DNA of 36,135 nt from Planctomycetota bacterium (GCA_009773755.1 WSZJ01000046.1:1-36135), one strand, 5' to 3'. Shown: positions 26,576-36,039, counted from the stretch's first letter. Made by a program: numbers and translations. Notes: generated by a model from the letters alone, not told the origin.

Positions 26576-28401
26576 TACTTCATCTCCTCGATGATCGCCT
26601 TGAGCTCCGCCGGCATGTCGGAAATCGTCTCGCGCCTGACCTGCATCGTGCCGTCCGCCGCCTTGAAGGTCACGTGATTGAACTTCGCGAAGTCGGCGCT
26701 CTTGTCGGGAAAGTCGTCCCTGAAGTGAGCGCCCCGGCTTTCCTTGCGCTCGATGGCGGAACGCGCGACGGCCTCGGAACAGATGAGGAGGTTTTTGAGA
26801 TCTATCTGGGTATGCCAGCCCGGGTTGTATTCACGATTGCCGTAGACGGGGACCTTGGCGGCGCGGGCCTTGAGCTTCTCGATCGCCGTGATGGCATCCG
26901 CCATTTCCGGTCCCGTGCGGACGATGCCGACGCGATCCTGCATCATCACCTGCAGATCGTGCTGGATGCGGAAGGGGCTGTCCTCGGCCGAGCCGGCGGC
27001 GCTTTTCTCGTCCAGGGGCGCCAGCGCAGCCTTGATCTTCTCATCGACTTCGCCGTCACGGATGGTTCCGTGCCCGTGCTCCTTGGACCAGGCCGCGGCG
27101 AACTCCCCTGCCCGCTTGCCGAAGACGATGAGATCCGACAGCGAATTCCCGCCGAGGCGGTTCGCGCCGTTGATCCCCGCTGCGCACTCTCCGCAGGCGA
27201 AAAGCCCGGGAAGGCGCGACATTTGAGTGTCCGCATCGACGCGCACTCCCCCCATCACGTAGTGCGTCGTCGGCCCGACTTCCATCGGCTCCTTCGTGAT
27301 GTCGATCCCGGCGAGCTCCTTGAACTGGTGGTACATCGAAGGGAGCTTCTTCTTGATGTGGTCTTCCCCGTTCTTGATCCGCTGCTTGATCCACGAAATG
27401 TCGAGGAAAACGCCGCCGTGCGGGCTGCCGCGTCCCTGCTTGATCTCGCGCACGATGCAGCGCGCCACGTGGTCCCGGGTGAGTAGCTCCGGGGGACGTC
27501 GCGCGTTCTTGTCTCCCTGGCAGTAGCGCCAGCCCTCTTCTTCGTTGTCGGCGGTCTGGCCTTTGTAGTTGGCCGGGATGTCCTGGAACATGAAGCGTTC
27601 GCCCTTGTTGTTCCTGAGGACGCCGCCTTCTCCACGAACGCCTTCCGTGACGAGGATCCCCGCGACGCTTGGCGGCCAGACCATGCCGGTGGGATGGAAC
27701 TGGAGGAATTCCATGTCCAGGAGCTCGGCGCCGGCCTCGTAGGCCATCGCATGACCGTCGCCGGTGTACTCCCAGGAATTGCTGGTGATCCTGTATGCGC
27801 GACCGATGCCTCCCGTCGCGAGCACGATCGCCTTGGCGCGAAAGACGATGAAGCGGCCGCGATCGCGCTCGATTCCCAGGGCGCCCACAACGCGATCGCC
27901 GTCCTTCAGGAGTCCGACGAGCGTGCACTCCATGTGAACGCTCATCCCCTGGTGAATGCCGTGATCCTGCAGGGTGCGGATCAGCTCCAGGCCCGTGCGG
28001 TCGCCGACGTGGGCCAGCCGCGGGTACCGGTGCCCCCCGAAATTTCGCTGCAGTATTTTCCCGTCCGGCGTCCGGTCGAACATCGCGCCCCACTTCTCCA
28101 GCTCATTAACTCTGGCCGGCGCTTCCTTCGCGTGCAGTTCCGCCATGCGGAAATTGTTCACGTACTGGCCGCCGCGCATCGTGTCGGCGAAGTGGACTCT
28201 CCAGTTGTCCCGGTCGTCCACGTTGGCGAGAGCGGCGGCGATGCCCCCTTCCGCCATGACCGTATGGGCCTTCCCGAGCAGCGATTTGCAGACAAGTCCG
28301 ACCTTGACGCCTGCCGCGCTCGCTTCGATGGCAGCGCGCAGTCCGGCGCCGCCAGCTCCGACGACGAGAACGTCGTACTCATGAGACTTGTACTCGCCCA
28401 C
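26575..28401 (-). CDS. sdhA: Succinate dehydrogenase flavoprotein subunit
   Basis: This 608-residue FAD subunit oxidises succinate to fumarate. VLVVGAGGAGLRAAIEA binds FAD; GKAHTVMAEGGIAAAL carries the His that normally holds FAD covalently; FLQFHPTG, GVRGEGGVLRN, TTHYVMGGVRVD and GLFACGECAAGINGANRLGGNSL are all SdhA signatures. The C-terminal domain has YNPGWHTQIDLKNLLICSEAVA. I start at GTG 28401, which overlaps the sdhC stop by one base (TAGTG); the frame is open upstream but that part is sdhC out of frame. Confidence 0.95.
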   Translation of the reverse strand: MGEYKSHEYDVLVVGAGGAGLRAAIEASAAGVKVGLVCKSLLGKAHTVMAEGGIAAALANVDDRDNWRVHFADTMRGGQYVNNFRMAELHAKEAPARVNELEKWGAMFDRTPDGKILQRNFGGHRYPRLAHVGDRTGLELIRTLQDHGIHQGMSVHMECTLVGLLKDGDRVVGALGIERDRGRFIVFRAKAIVLATGGIGRAYRITSNSWEYTGDGHAMAYEAGAELLDMEFLQFHPTGMVWPPSVAGILVTEGVRGEGGVLRNNKGERFMFQDIPANYKGQTADNEEEGWRYCQGDKNARRPPELLTRDHVARCIVREIKQGRGSPHGGVFLDISWIKQRIKNGEDHIKKKLPSMYHQFKELAGIDITKEPMEVGPTTHYVMGGVRVDADTQMSRLPGLFACGECAAGINGANRLGGNSLSDLIVFGKRAGEFAAAWSKEHGHGTIRDGEVDEKIKAALAPLDEKSAAGSAEDSPFRIQHDLQVMMQDRVGIVRTGPEMADAITAIEKLKARAAKVPVYGNREYNPGWHTQIDLKNLLICSEAVARSAIERKESRGAHFRDDFPDKSADFAKFNHVTFKAADGTMQVRRETISDMPAELKAIIEEMK

Positions 28402-29228
28402 TAGATGATTCTCCAGTCGGTCCAGACTCCCATCGAGCAGAGCCGGACGTAAACGTCCGCAAAGGTCACACCGACCAGGCTGATCCACGCCCAGAGCATG
28501 TGGCGCGAATTGAAGAAGCTGGAGCACCGGTAGGCGCCGAGCCGCGCGGGCGCGCAGGAAAGGCAATCCAGGTTTCCGCCGACGAGATGGCGGAAGGAAT
28601 GGCACCCGAGCGTGTAGCCGCTCAGGAGAACGAGGTTCAGGGCCAGCACGAGCGTTCCCACGCCGATGCCGAATGTCGTCTTGTGCGAGACCGGATCCTC
28701 GAACCAGAGCGCCTTCCAGACATCCTGCGACAGGAAAACCAGGAAGAGGAGGGCGCAGTAAAGGAAGAAGCGGTGCGAGTTCTGGAGAATCAGCGGCAGG
28801 GAACGCTCTCCCCAGTACGACTTTCTAGGCTCGCCGACGCCGCAAGCCGGTGGGTCGGCCCAGAACGACTTGTAGTACGCGCCGCGATAGTAGTAGCACG
28901 TCATGCGGAACCCGGCGGGCGCCCAGAGGATCAGGAACGCGGGCGAGAAGGGCATCCAGGCGGGCCACCACCCGGGTTTGGGGCCGAACCAGGCGTGAGG
29001 GGATTCGCCGAAAACCTCCGGTGAATACAGCGGCGAGAGGTAGTTGCCGAAGACGTAGTGCGCGTTCTGAAATGCCGCCCAGTTCAGGTAGGCGAGCGCG
29101 GCGCTCAGTCCGAAAAACACCGCCACAGGCTGCACCCACCAAAGATCGCGTCTTGCCGTCTCGCCGAATGCAGGCTGCTTCAGCCCGGCCGTCGGTGACA
29201 AAGTCTGGGGCTCCACGGTTCCTCCCAT
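28401..29228 (-). CDS. sdhC: Succinate dehydrogenase membrane anchor/cytochrome b subunit, Sdh1 type
   Basis: This 275-residue protein with about five hydrophobic helices is the only membrane subunit in the operon. WWVQPVAVF, NYLSPLYSPE, LILWAPAGFRMTCYYYR, PPACGVGEPRKSYWGE, LILQNSHRFFLY, GCHSFRHLVGG and SRHMLWAW match the single-anchor subunits of mycobacterial Sdh1-like enzymes (from memory). His residues in these motifs are candidate heme ligands. ATG 29228 is chosen; it lies 12 bases after the -10 of a clear promoter. GTG 29216, after a GGAGG, is an alternative. A TTG further upstream lies inside the promoter and is rejected. Confidence 0.88.
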   Translation of the reverse strand: MGGTVEPQTLSPTAGLKQPAFGETARRDLWWVQPVAVFFGLSAALAYLNWAAFQNAHYVFGNYLSPLYSPEVFGESPHAWFGPKPGWWPAWMPFSPAFLILWAPAGFRMTCYYYRGAYYKSFWADPPACGVGEPRKSYWGERSLPLILQNSHRFFLYCALLFLVFLSQDVWKALWFEDPVSHKTTFGIGVGTLVLALNLVLLSGYTLGCHSFRHLVGGNLDCLSCAPARLGAYRCSSFFNSRHMLWAWISLVGVTFADVYVRLCSMGVWTDWRII

Positions 29229-29240
29229 GTCGGAGCGAAG

Positions 29241-29269
29241 ATTCAAACCCAACCGGATTGCGTTGTCAA
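29241..29269 (-). promoter_or_regulatory. Sigma70-type promoter of sdhCAB (TTGACA-N17-TTGAAT)
   Basis: A perfect -35 TTGACA (29269-29264) is 17 bases from TTGAAT (29246-29241). Transcription should start only a few bases before ATG 29228. Confidence 0.65.
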
Positions 29270-29357
29270 AATATCTCCCGACAATCCCAGGCTGATCGAA
29301 CCGCGTCGCGCGACTCCCGTTGGCAGTTTGGGCCGGAAATCCGCGCTTCCCCGGCCC

Positions 29358-29363
29358 TATAAT
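29358..29363 (+). promoter_or_regulatory. Consensus -10 element (TATAAT) of the first large HEAT gene
   Basis: A perfect TATAAT ends exactly 6 bases before ATG 29370, so the predicted transcript starts at the A of the ATG. There is no Shine-Dalgarno in the six bases CTCCCC between them and no clear -35. Confidence 0.7.
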
Positions 29364-29369
29364 CTCCCC

Positions 29370-32300
29370 ATGCGACGAGCCCTCGCCACCCTCGCCCTCC
29401 TCGCGCTTCCCGCCGCCGCTGAAGACGCCGAACGCCTCTGCCGCCGGCTGGGGTCGGAATCAGCCGTCGAGCGCGCTGAAGCAGTTGAGGCGCTTCGGAA
29501 ATCCGGGCCTGAAGCGGATCCAGCCCTGGAGGCCGCTGCGGTGGCTGGCGTGACGTGGGCGGACCTGGCGCGATCGGTGCGCGAGGCGAGGAGATGGGAC
29601 CCGGAAGGCAAAGTCCCCGACGTGGAACCGTTCGGCGGAATCGCTTCCGCCGATCCTGCCCAGCGGGAGGCCTCCTTCAGCCGACTCGCGTTCCTCGGCT
29701 CAACGCTCGCCGGTCCCGCGGTGCGGCGCATTCTCGACGCCGCGGCGCCCTCGGACCGCGCGGCCTACTTGCGTTCCCTGGGCGCCGGACCAGGTCGGGA
29801 TCGCTGCTGGGCGAAAGAAGCGATCCGGGCGCTCCGGCATCCGCATCGCGATGTCCGCGCCGCCGCGGCCGGGATCCTCATGGCCCAGGCCGGCCGGGAA
29901 CAGATCGGAGACATGAAAGTCGCGCTGGAGCTCGAGACCGAGCGCTCGATCCGATCCTCGATCTGGTACGCGCTCATCACCACATCGGGCGCTCCGGAAC
30001 ACCTTCCCGCGCTTCCCGTCGACTCCGAAGAATACTCGACGGTGCTCGGGTTGATGGCCAGCGGCCCCACTTCGGAAATGCGCGCGGCAGCCTGGAGCGC
30101 GGTTGCAAACCGAAGGCCGGCCGCGCTTCCAGGACTGTTCTGGGAAGAACCCGCCCGGCTTCAGAGCCTGATCGGGACCGCCTCTTACATCACCGAGATG
30201 CCCTCGGGATACTCGCCACGCGCAATGACACTCGACATTCGCTCACTTCTCGCCGACTCCGCACGCCCCCAGGCGCGGTCTTCGGCGGCGATAAACGATG
30301 ACTTCTCGCCGGTCGAAATTGCCCGCGTCTCAACGTTCCTGTTCGACCCGGATCAGAACGTCCGCAGGTGCGCGCAGGCCGCGCTGGAACGCTGGGACCG
30401 CTCTAACCAGCAGATTTCGGAATCCGAGAGGCGCGAAGCGCTTGCCCGCCTCGGCGCGGCCGCCCGCACCCTGCTCGACTCAGCAGTCGGCGCAGGCGAC
30501 CCGTCCAGCGCGGGCTGGGCGACAAAAGCGCTTCTGGCTGCCGGCAGGTCGTCCTCTTCGGCGGCGACGATCGCATACCAGGCGATCTGGATCGCCCGGG
30601 AAGCCGCGGGAGAATCGCTGCTTACGCTGGAAGAGGACAAGGAACTGGGCCCGGCGGCCAAACGGGTGAGGCGATTGCTGGCGTTCGGGATTTCGCCTCA
30701 GAGCGTAGGATTCGGAAGCGGCCTCGACGGCGCGCCGCGCGTCCGTTCCGGCTCGCTCCAGGGAATTGACCTCGATGCGTGGCGCGCACTATCCCTTTCG
30801 GAGGACGGAGAGGAAAAGCAACTCGCCGTGGCCCTGCTGGGCGACGCGTGGGACCGGCTTGACATGCGCGGAGAAGTCGTCGCCGACATCCGCAGGTTGG
30901 CCGAATCGCAGGATTCAGCGACGAACCTGGCGGCGATCGCTTTTCTTGCCGGCCAGGCCCCGGAGCAGCTTCCGCCGCGCGAAGAGGTCGATTACCGGGA
31001 CGTCTGGAGTCGACCGAGATCCTACGTCATCTCCCGGCTGCGCCTCGCACTCGCGCCGGCAGGCATCCTCGACCGGCAGAAAACCTCTCTGTTCCTTTCT
31101 CACGGCGATCGGTCGCTTCTTCTTTCGGCCGTGCGGGCCGGGAGGTTTGACCAGCCGACCACGGAGATGGCCCTGACGATGCAGGGAGGAGAGGTCGGGC
31201 TTCTCCCGATCCTGATTTCACGGCTGGCAGACCTGGAGGCGCCTCCTAACGCACAGTGGTTCGGCGCGCTGGCTTCCTGTTCGCCCCAGGGCGCGCGCGT
31301 GGTCGCCGCCGTGGCGCGCGACGCGGACCGGAAAATCCGGCCGTTCGCGCTCGCTTCGCTCCTGTCGCGACCGTGGGCGGATCCCCTCGCGGAGCCGATC
31401 GCCGAGGCCCTGGCGTCCTCCGAAAACGCGGACGAACGAAAAGTCCTGCTCGAAGCGCTTCGAGCTTCTCCCGGCCGCAATCGCCTGCCCTGTTCGCCCC
31501 GCCTGGCGGACTCGATCGCAGCGCTGCTCCTGCGCCTCGCCCCTGAGCCTGGATCGCGGGCCGACATCGAGTCGCTCATTTCCACGCTGGGCGAATCGCT
31601 TTCGCGGGCAACGCCGGGCTCGCTCGCGGCCCTCGCGAAGGAACCGACCATTTCTGCGATCGCCCGCAACTACGGAATCGATTATTCGATATTGCCCCCA
31701 GTCGAGATGCAGGTCCTTTCCGGTGACCGTAATTCGCGGTACCGCGCCCTGTCCCGACTGCCCTGGCGGAGCCTCAAGTCCATCCGCCTCGCGACCCTGT
31801 CATGGCTGACCTGCGGCAACCTCAACGACTCCTCCGAAACCTGGATGCTCCAGCGCTCGGGAGAATTGGCGGACCTCGTGCTGCTGGCGTGGGCCGTGGA
31901 CGACCCGGAGTCGCGCGACGAACTGATCCGGCTCCGACGTCTCGTCCGACGCTGGTATTACTCTCCCCCACCTCCCGCACCCGTTTCCTTGCGATTGCTT
32001 GAAGCTGAACCGCCGCCCGAATTCGACGGAAACTCCATGCTGCGTCGCAGAATCTCGACCGCACAGGCGACGTCGAAGGACCCCTCCCCGTCGTTTTTCT
32101 CGCTGTGCACCGCCGCGTTCCGGGGAAGTCCGGGAGACGAAGTCGCGCTCCAGGCCGTGATTCCGCGCCTTGGTCCCGACGCGATTCCACGACTCATCCC
32201 GCTTCTGAACGCTACGACTCCGGGCATCCGGCAAGTGGCGGCAAGGAGCCTCGGGCGGCTGGGCGCCATCGCGCCGCTATTCGCCGCGGCCGCATTGCGC

Positions 32301-32660
32301 GCTTCCCTGGAAGGTGAGACTCACCGTGCCGCCCGGTCGTCCAAGCTTGCGGCTCTCGTGCGGCTCAAGGATCCGTCCGGACTGGAAGCGCTGCGACCGA
32401 TGGCTTCTTCGGCGGACGCGGACGACCGGTTGACCGCGCTGCGGGCGCTGGAACAGGCGCCCGGGGCCGAGGTCGCGACAATCCTCGCGACGCTGGCGGG
32501 CGACGACGACTTTCCGGTGCGCGAAGCCGCCCACTCCGCGCTTCAGCGAATGACGCGCCGCGAGTATCCGCCAGACAACGCACCGTGGGCAACGCGCGAC
32601 TGGAAAGCCTGGATGGCCGCAAATCCCGGTGCGGAATTCCGTTTCGGCGAGAACGAGTGA
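29370..32660 (+). CDS. Large exported HEAT-repeat protein (tandem paralogue 1)
   Basis: This 1096-residue protein starts with a Sec signal peptide (MRRALATLALLALPAAA, likely cut before EDAERL) and has no lipobox Cys. The rest is alpha-helical with degenerate HEAT pairs, clearest near the ends: HPHRDVRAAAAGILMAQAG early, and DDDFPVREAAHSALQRMTRREYPP near the C-terminus. It closes with a Trp-rich tail, DWKAWMAANPGAEF, a common ending in planctomycete-type HEAT proteins. I see no catalytic or metal-binding motif. It aligns along its length with the next gene (RRWDPEG...DVEPF, RPRSYVISRLRLA, AAFRGSPGDEVALQAV, MTRREY). A role in protein binding in the periplasm or at the cell surface is inferred. 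The start at ATG 29370 is fixed by the signal peptide and the TATAAT box. Confidence 0.85.
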   Translation: MRRALATLALLALPAAAEDAERLCRRLGSESAVERAEAVEALRKSGPEADPALEAAAVAGVTWADLARSVREARRWDPEGKVPDVEPFGGIASADPAQREASFSRLAFLGSTLAGPAVRRILDAAAPSDRAAYLRSLGAGPGRDRCWAKEAIRALRHPHRDVRAAAAGILMAQAGREQIGDMKVALELETERSIRSSIWYALITTSGAPEHLPALPVDSEEYSTVLGLMASGPTSEMRAAAWSAVANRRPAALPGLFWEEPARLQSLIGTASYITEMPSGYSPRAMTLDIRSLLADSARPQARSSAAINDDFSPVEIARVSTFLFDPDQNVRRCAQAALERWDRSNQQISESERREALARLGAAARTLLDSAVGAGDPSSAGWATKALLAAGRSSSSAATIAYQAIWIAREAAGESLLTLEEDKELGPAAKRVRRLLAFGISPQSVGFGSGLDGAPRVRSGSLQGIDLDAWRALSLSEDGEEKQLAVALLGDAWDRLDMRGEVVADIRRLAESQDSATNLAAIAFLAGQAPEQLPPREEVDYRDVWSRPRSYVISRLRLALAPAGILDRQKTSLFLSHGDRSLLLSAVRAGRFDQPTTEMALTMQGGEVGLLPILISRLADLEAPPNAQWFGALASCSPQGARVVAAVARDADRKIRPFALASLLSRPWADPLAEPIAEALASSENADERKVLLEALRASPGRNRLPCSPRLADSIAALLLRLAPEPGSRADIESLISTLGESLSRATPGSLAALAKEPTISAIARNYGIDYSILPPVEMQVLSGDRNSRYRALSRLPWRSLKSIRLATLSWLTCGNLNDSSETWMLQRSGELADLVLLAWAVDDPESRDELIRLRRLVRRWYYSPPPPAPVSLRLLEAEPPPEFDGNSMLRRRISTAQATSKDPSPSFFSLCTAAFRGSPGDEVALQAVIPRLGPDAIPRLIPLLNATTPGIRQVAARSLGRLGAIAPLFAAAALRASLEGETHRAARSSKLAALVRLKDPSGLEALRPMASSADADDRLTALRALEQAPGAEVATILATLAGDDDFPVREAAHSALQRMTRREYPPDNAPWATRDWKAWMAANPGAEFRFGENE

Positions 32661-32687
32661 CCTCGATTCACTTCGCCGCTCCGAGGG

Positions 32688-32693
32688 TATACT
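32688..32693 (+). promoter_or_regulatory. Putative -10 element (TATACT) of the second large HEAT gene
   Basis: TATACT ends 8 bases before GTG 32702 in the 41-base gap between the two HEAT genes. It suggests each gene has its own transcript. There is no Shine-Dalgarno. Confidence 0.55.
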
Positions 32694-32701
32694 CTCTCCC
32701 T

Positions 32702-35700
32702 GTGCGCGCCGTCTCGTTCGTGCTGCTCCTGCTCGTCCCGCTCACCGCTTCCGGCGAGGACTGGGAAGCGCGGTGCCGCGAACTTACGGGCGGAACTCCG
32801 GCGCTGCGCCGGGCGGCACAGAACGGGCTTCGTCGCGCCGTTCCAGAGGCCGCAGCGCCCCTCGCGGTTGCCGCCGCTTCCGACGACAGAGAACTCGCAA
32901 ATGCGGCGGCGCTCGTTGTCGCGGCGCGCAAATGGGATCCGGATGCACTGCTGGTCGACCTGGAGCCGTTACGCGCGGTCGAGTCTGGTGGATTGCCCGA
33001 GGTCGCAGAGGCGGTGGCTCAGCTTGTCTCGTCGGGTTCCATGCGGACTGAAGAGGTTGTTGGCCGACTGATTGCGGCACGGACCGGTGAAGACGTCGCA
33101 AAACTCCTCGGCGTGCTCCTGGCGGCGCCTCCGCGGGATTCCGGCTGGGCCCGGGTCGCGGCGGGTCGGCTTCTCGACGGGAACCGCGAAGTCAGGCGCG
33201 CCGCTGCGAGGGTCATTCAGGCTCATGGAAACTGGCGCGAATCGGTCGACCTTCGCAGAGCGTTGACCCTGGAGAAAGATCCGTCCGTGCTGGCCGACCT
33301 CTGGCGGACGGCCGTCGAAATTGCGCGCGGGCCCGAAGACCTGCCGCTTCTTCCGGATGACCCTGAGCTGAGATTCGAAGTCCTGTCCATGATGGCGGGG
33401 GACAGGCGGCGTCCACGCATGGTGCAGGCAGCCTGGCAATCCTGGAACCGGCGGCGGCCCGCGATGACACCGGATGCGTTCGCGCAGGACGCCGCGCGGC
33501 TGGTGCGCCACGGAGGCCCGGGTGCGCTTGCGGAGGCGCTGACGGACTCGGACTGGTCGGGTGATCTGTCCCCTACGACGATGGAAGAGCTCTCCGGGTC
33601 GCCGTTGCGCCAGGCGAGATTGTCCGCGCTTCACCGCTCCTTCGACGGGGCGCCGGGATTCGCGCGCGCTGCGGCGCTCCTCGACGACCCTGACAACGAA
33701 CTCCGTGAAAGGGCCGATGACTGGCTGACCGACAATCTCGATGCGTGGTGGGACGACGAGCCACGGGACCGGATACCGAAGTTCCAGAGGCTGGCGCGCG
33801 CCGCGCGCCTGGCCGTCGATTCCGGCCTCGGCCTCGGAACGCCTGAAGAAACCGCCTGGGCCGCAAGGGAAATTGTCACGGCCGGGAGAGCGAGCAGCGC
33901 CATGGCGACACTCGCGGTGGAAATGCTCGCTTCCATGGGTCCCGACGGACGGGACGCCTTGCTGGAGCTGGAGTCGGACCCGGACCTGGGCGCCGCCGCG
34001 GCCAACGCGCGACGGGTGATCGACCTGGAACTTTTCGGCGGCATCGACTACGAGGACGGGCTCGACTCGCGCCCCTGGCTCGACTGGTATGCGTTCCGAG
34101 TGCCCTGGAACAGGTGGAAGATGTTGTCCGGCTCAGACGATCCGGTCGACCGGTGGTACGCGGCGGCGCTCGTCGGAGGCGCGTGGGACGACATCAACCG
34201 ACGGCAGGAAGTGCGCGAAATCGTGCGTGCCTTCACAGTCGATGAGGACGCGGACGTCGCGGAGAGCGCACGGGATTTCGCGCGATGGCAGGCGCCGGAC
34301 CTCCTGCCGCAAGAAGACGACCTCCGGCCGGGAGAAGCATGGACGCGGCCGCGGGGATACACACTCGAGCGGCTGAGAAGAGCCGCGGATTCTCTCACAC
34401 CCCTGAACGCGGACACGGCGCGCTCGATTTTCCAGCGCGGCGATAGGGCCCTGGTGATGAAGGCCGCTCACGCCGGCCGCTTCGCCACGGACGACCTGCG
34501 CGAGATGATGTTCGGCGCGGGGGAACCAGGACTTCTCCCCATGCTGGTACGCCGCTTCGAATCTCTCGAAGTCGCAAACTGGGCGGCGTGGTGCTCACAG
34601 GTTGCGGCCTGCGGTCCGGACGGCTGTCGCCTGCTCTCAGCCGTGGCCAGGTCCGCCGACATACCGGTCCGGGGATTCGCCATCGCCTCGCTTCTGGCCT
34701 GTCCCTGGGGAAGCGAATTTGCCGCGGGTGCGATTTCGGACCTGGCCGCGCAAACGGGAGAGCAGGCCGAAGAAGCGCTCGTGTACGCGGTACAAAACGG
34801 CGGTCTGGCGTGGCGCGCAACGCTGCCGCGCCCGGTCGCCGACGCACTCGTGCGCGCCGCCCTGCGCCTCGCCGCCGAGGGAAGTTCTCCCGACAGGGTC
34901 CGCCGCCTCGTGCAGAATTTCGGCTCACAGTCGCTTCGAGCCGCCACTCCGGAGCTCCTTCAATCTCTCGCCGCCGATCCTGGTGTCGCGGATGCGGCAT
35001 CCGCGGCTCGAGCCTGGATCGGCGACCTTCCTGACATCAATGAGAAAGTCATGCGCGGCCCGACCTGGCATCGCAGCACGGCACTCGAGCTTCTCCCGGG
35101 AAACCGCGTCGTTCTCCTCCGCAGCCTGCTTCGGGCATGGATTCTCGCCGGCCACCACCGGGAACAGGTCGAGCCCTACCGTATCCGCGCCGGATGGGAC
35201 GAACTCTGCGTCGCCATCCTCGACGAAGCCGCCTGGGACGAGCCGAACCGTGAGGCGCTCATGGACCTGCGATCCATGATCGGGCGCTATGCGTACGGAG
35301 CCGTGGGCCAGGAAGCGCCGCCCAGCCTGCGGCCTGCAGAAGCGCCGATCCCCGCCGAGTTCTGCGCACCGTCCTACGCCGACCGGCTTTCGGCGTCCTG
35401 GAGCTTTCGAACCGCGCCCACGTCGGAGGGATTCGCCAGACTCTCCGCCGCCGCGTTCCGCGGAGCTTCCGGGGACGAGGTCGCCATCGATGCCGTTTCC
35501 GCGCGCCTCGGCCCCGACGCGCTTCCAGACATCCTTCCCCTGCTTGGACGCCCCGATCCTCTCGTGCGCGCGGCCGCTGCGACGGCCGCGGGCCGCGCTG
35601 CCGGCCCCGCGAAAAACGTCGTCATCGCCGCACTTCTCTCCGCCCTGTGCACGGAGAAGGTCGACCACACCCGCCTCCGGATGGTCGCCGCTCTCGCGCG

Positions 35701-36031
35701 CTTTGGCGACCACGGGGCCCTCGCCATCCTGCAGGAACTTGCCGGCTCCGAAGACCCGGACCTCCGCCTGGCGGTCGCCCGCACCCTCCCGTACTCCCCC
35801 ACCTTCGCCTCGGCCGCTATCCTCGCCCCGCTCGCCGACGACCAGGATGCGGTGGTCCGGGAGGAAGCGGTCGCCGGGCTGCAGACAATGACGCGCCGCG
35901 AGCATCGCTTCAGCGATCCACCCTTCGGCCGCGCGGCGAAGTGGATCGAGTGGCTCAAGGCGAATCCTGGCGCGCGACTGCACGACCCGCCGCCAAAGGA
36001 GCAGGATTACTACGACTTCTACGACTGGTAA
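32702..36031 (+). CDS. Large exported HEAT-repeat protein (tandem paralogue 2)
   Basis: This 1109-residue protein has a Sec signal peptide (RAVSFVLLLLVPLTASG, then EDWEARC) and a long degenerate HEAT solenoid. Shared landmarks with paralogue 1 are ARKWDPDALLVDLEP, TRPRGYTLERLRRAADS, AGRFATDDL, AAFRGASGDEVAIDAVSARLGPDALP and LQTMTRREHRF, followed by the tail WIEWLKANPGARL. The C-terminus adds an acidic, aromatic end (EQDYYDFYDW) missing from paralogue 1. No enzymatic motif is visible. GTG 32702 is chosen because it begins the signal peptide and follows TATACT; the frame is open upstream into paralogue 1 but without homology. The pair probably arose by tandem duplication and has diverged considerably. 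Confidence 0.85.
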   Translation: MRAVSFVLLLLVPLTASGEDWEARCRELTGGTPALRRAAQNGLRRAVPEAAAPLAVAAASDDRELANAAALVVAARKWDPDALLVDLEPLRAVESGGLPEVAEAVAQLVSSGSMRTEEVVGRLIAARTGEDVAKLLGVLLAAPPRDSGWARVAAGRLLDGNREVRRAAARVIQAHGNWRESVDLRRALTLEKDPSVLADLWRTAVEIARGPEDLPLLPDDPELRFEVLSMMAGDRRRPRMVQAAWQSWNRRRPAMTPDAFAQDAARLVRHGGPGALAEALTDSDWSGDLSPTTMEELSGSPLRQARLSALHRSFDGAPGFARAAALLDDPDNELRERADDWLTDNLDAWWDDEPRDRIPKFQRLARAARLAVDSGLGLGTPEETAWAAREIVTAGRASSAMATLAVEMLASMGPDGRDALLELESDPDLGAAAANARRVIDLELFGGIDYEDGLDSRPWLDWYAFRVPWNRWKMLSGSDDPVDRWYAAALVGGAWDDINRRQEVREIVRAFTVDEDADVAESARDFARWQAPDLLPQEDDLRPGEAWTRPRGYTLERLRRAADSLTPLNADTARSIFQRGDRALVMKAAHAGRFATDDLREMMFGAGEPGLLPMLVRRFESLEVANWAAWCSQVAACGPDGCRLLSAVARSADIPVRGFAIASLLACPWGSEFAAGAISDLAAQTGEQAEEALVYAVQNGGLAWRATLPRPVADALVRAALRLAAEGSSPDRVRRLVQNFGSQSLRAATPELLQSLAADPGVADAASAARAWIGDLPDINEKVMRGPTWHRSTALELLPGNRVVLLRSLLRAWILAGHHREQVEPYRIRAGWDELCVAILDEAAWDEPNREALMDLRSMIGRYAYGAVGQEAPPSLRPAEAPIPAEFCAPSYADRLSASWSFRTAPTSEGFARLSAAAFRGASGDEVAIDAVSARLGPDALPDILPLLGRPDPLVRAAAATAAGRAAGPAKNVVIAALLSALCTEKVDHTRLRMVAALARFGDHGALAILQELAGSEDPDLRLAVARTLPYSPTFASAAILAPLADDQDAVVREEAVAGLQTMTRREHRFSDPPFGRAAKWIEWLKANPGARLHDPPPKEQDYYDFYDW

Positions 36032-36039
36032 GAGCGCGA

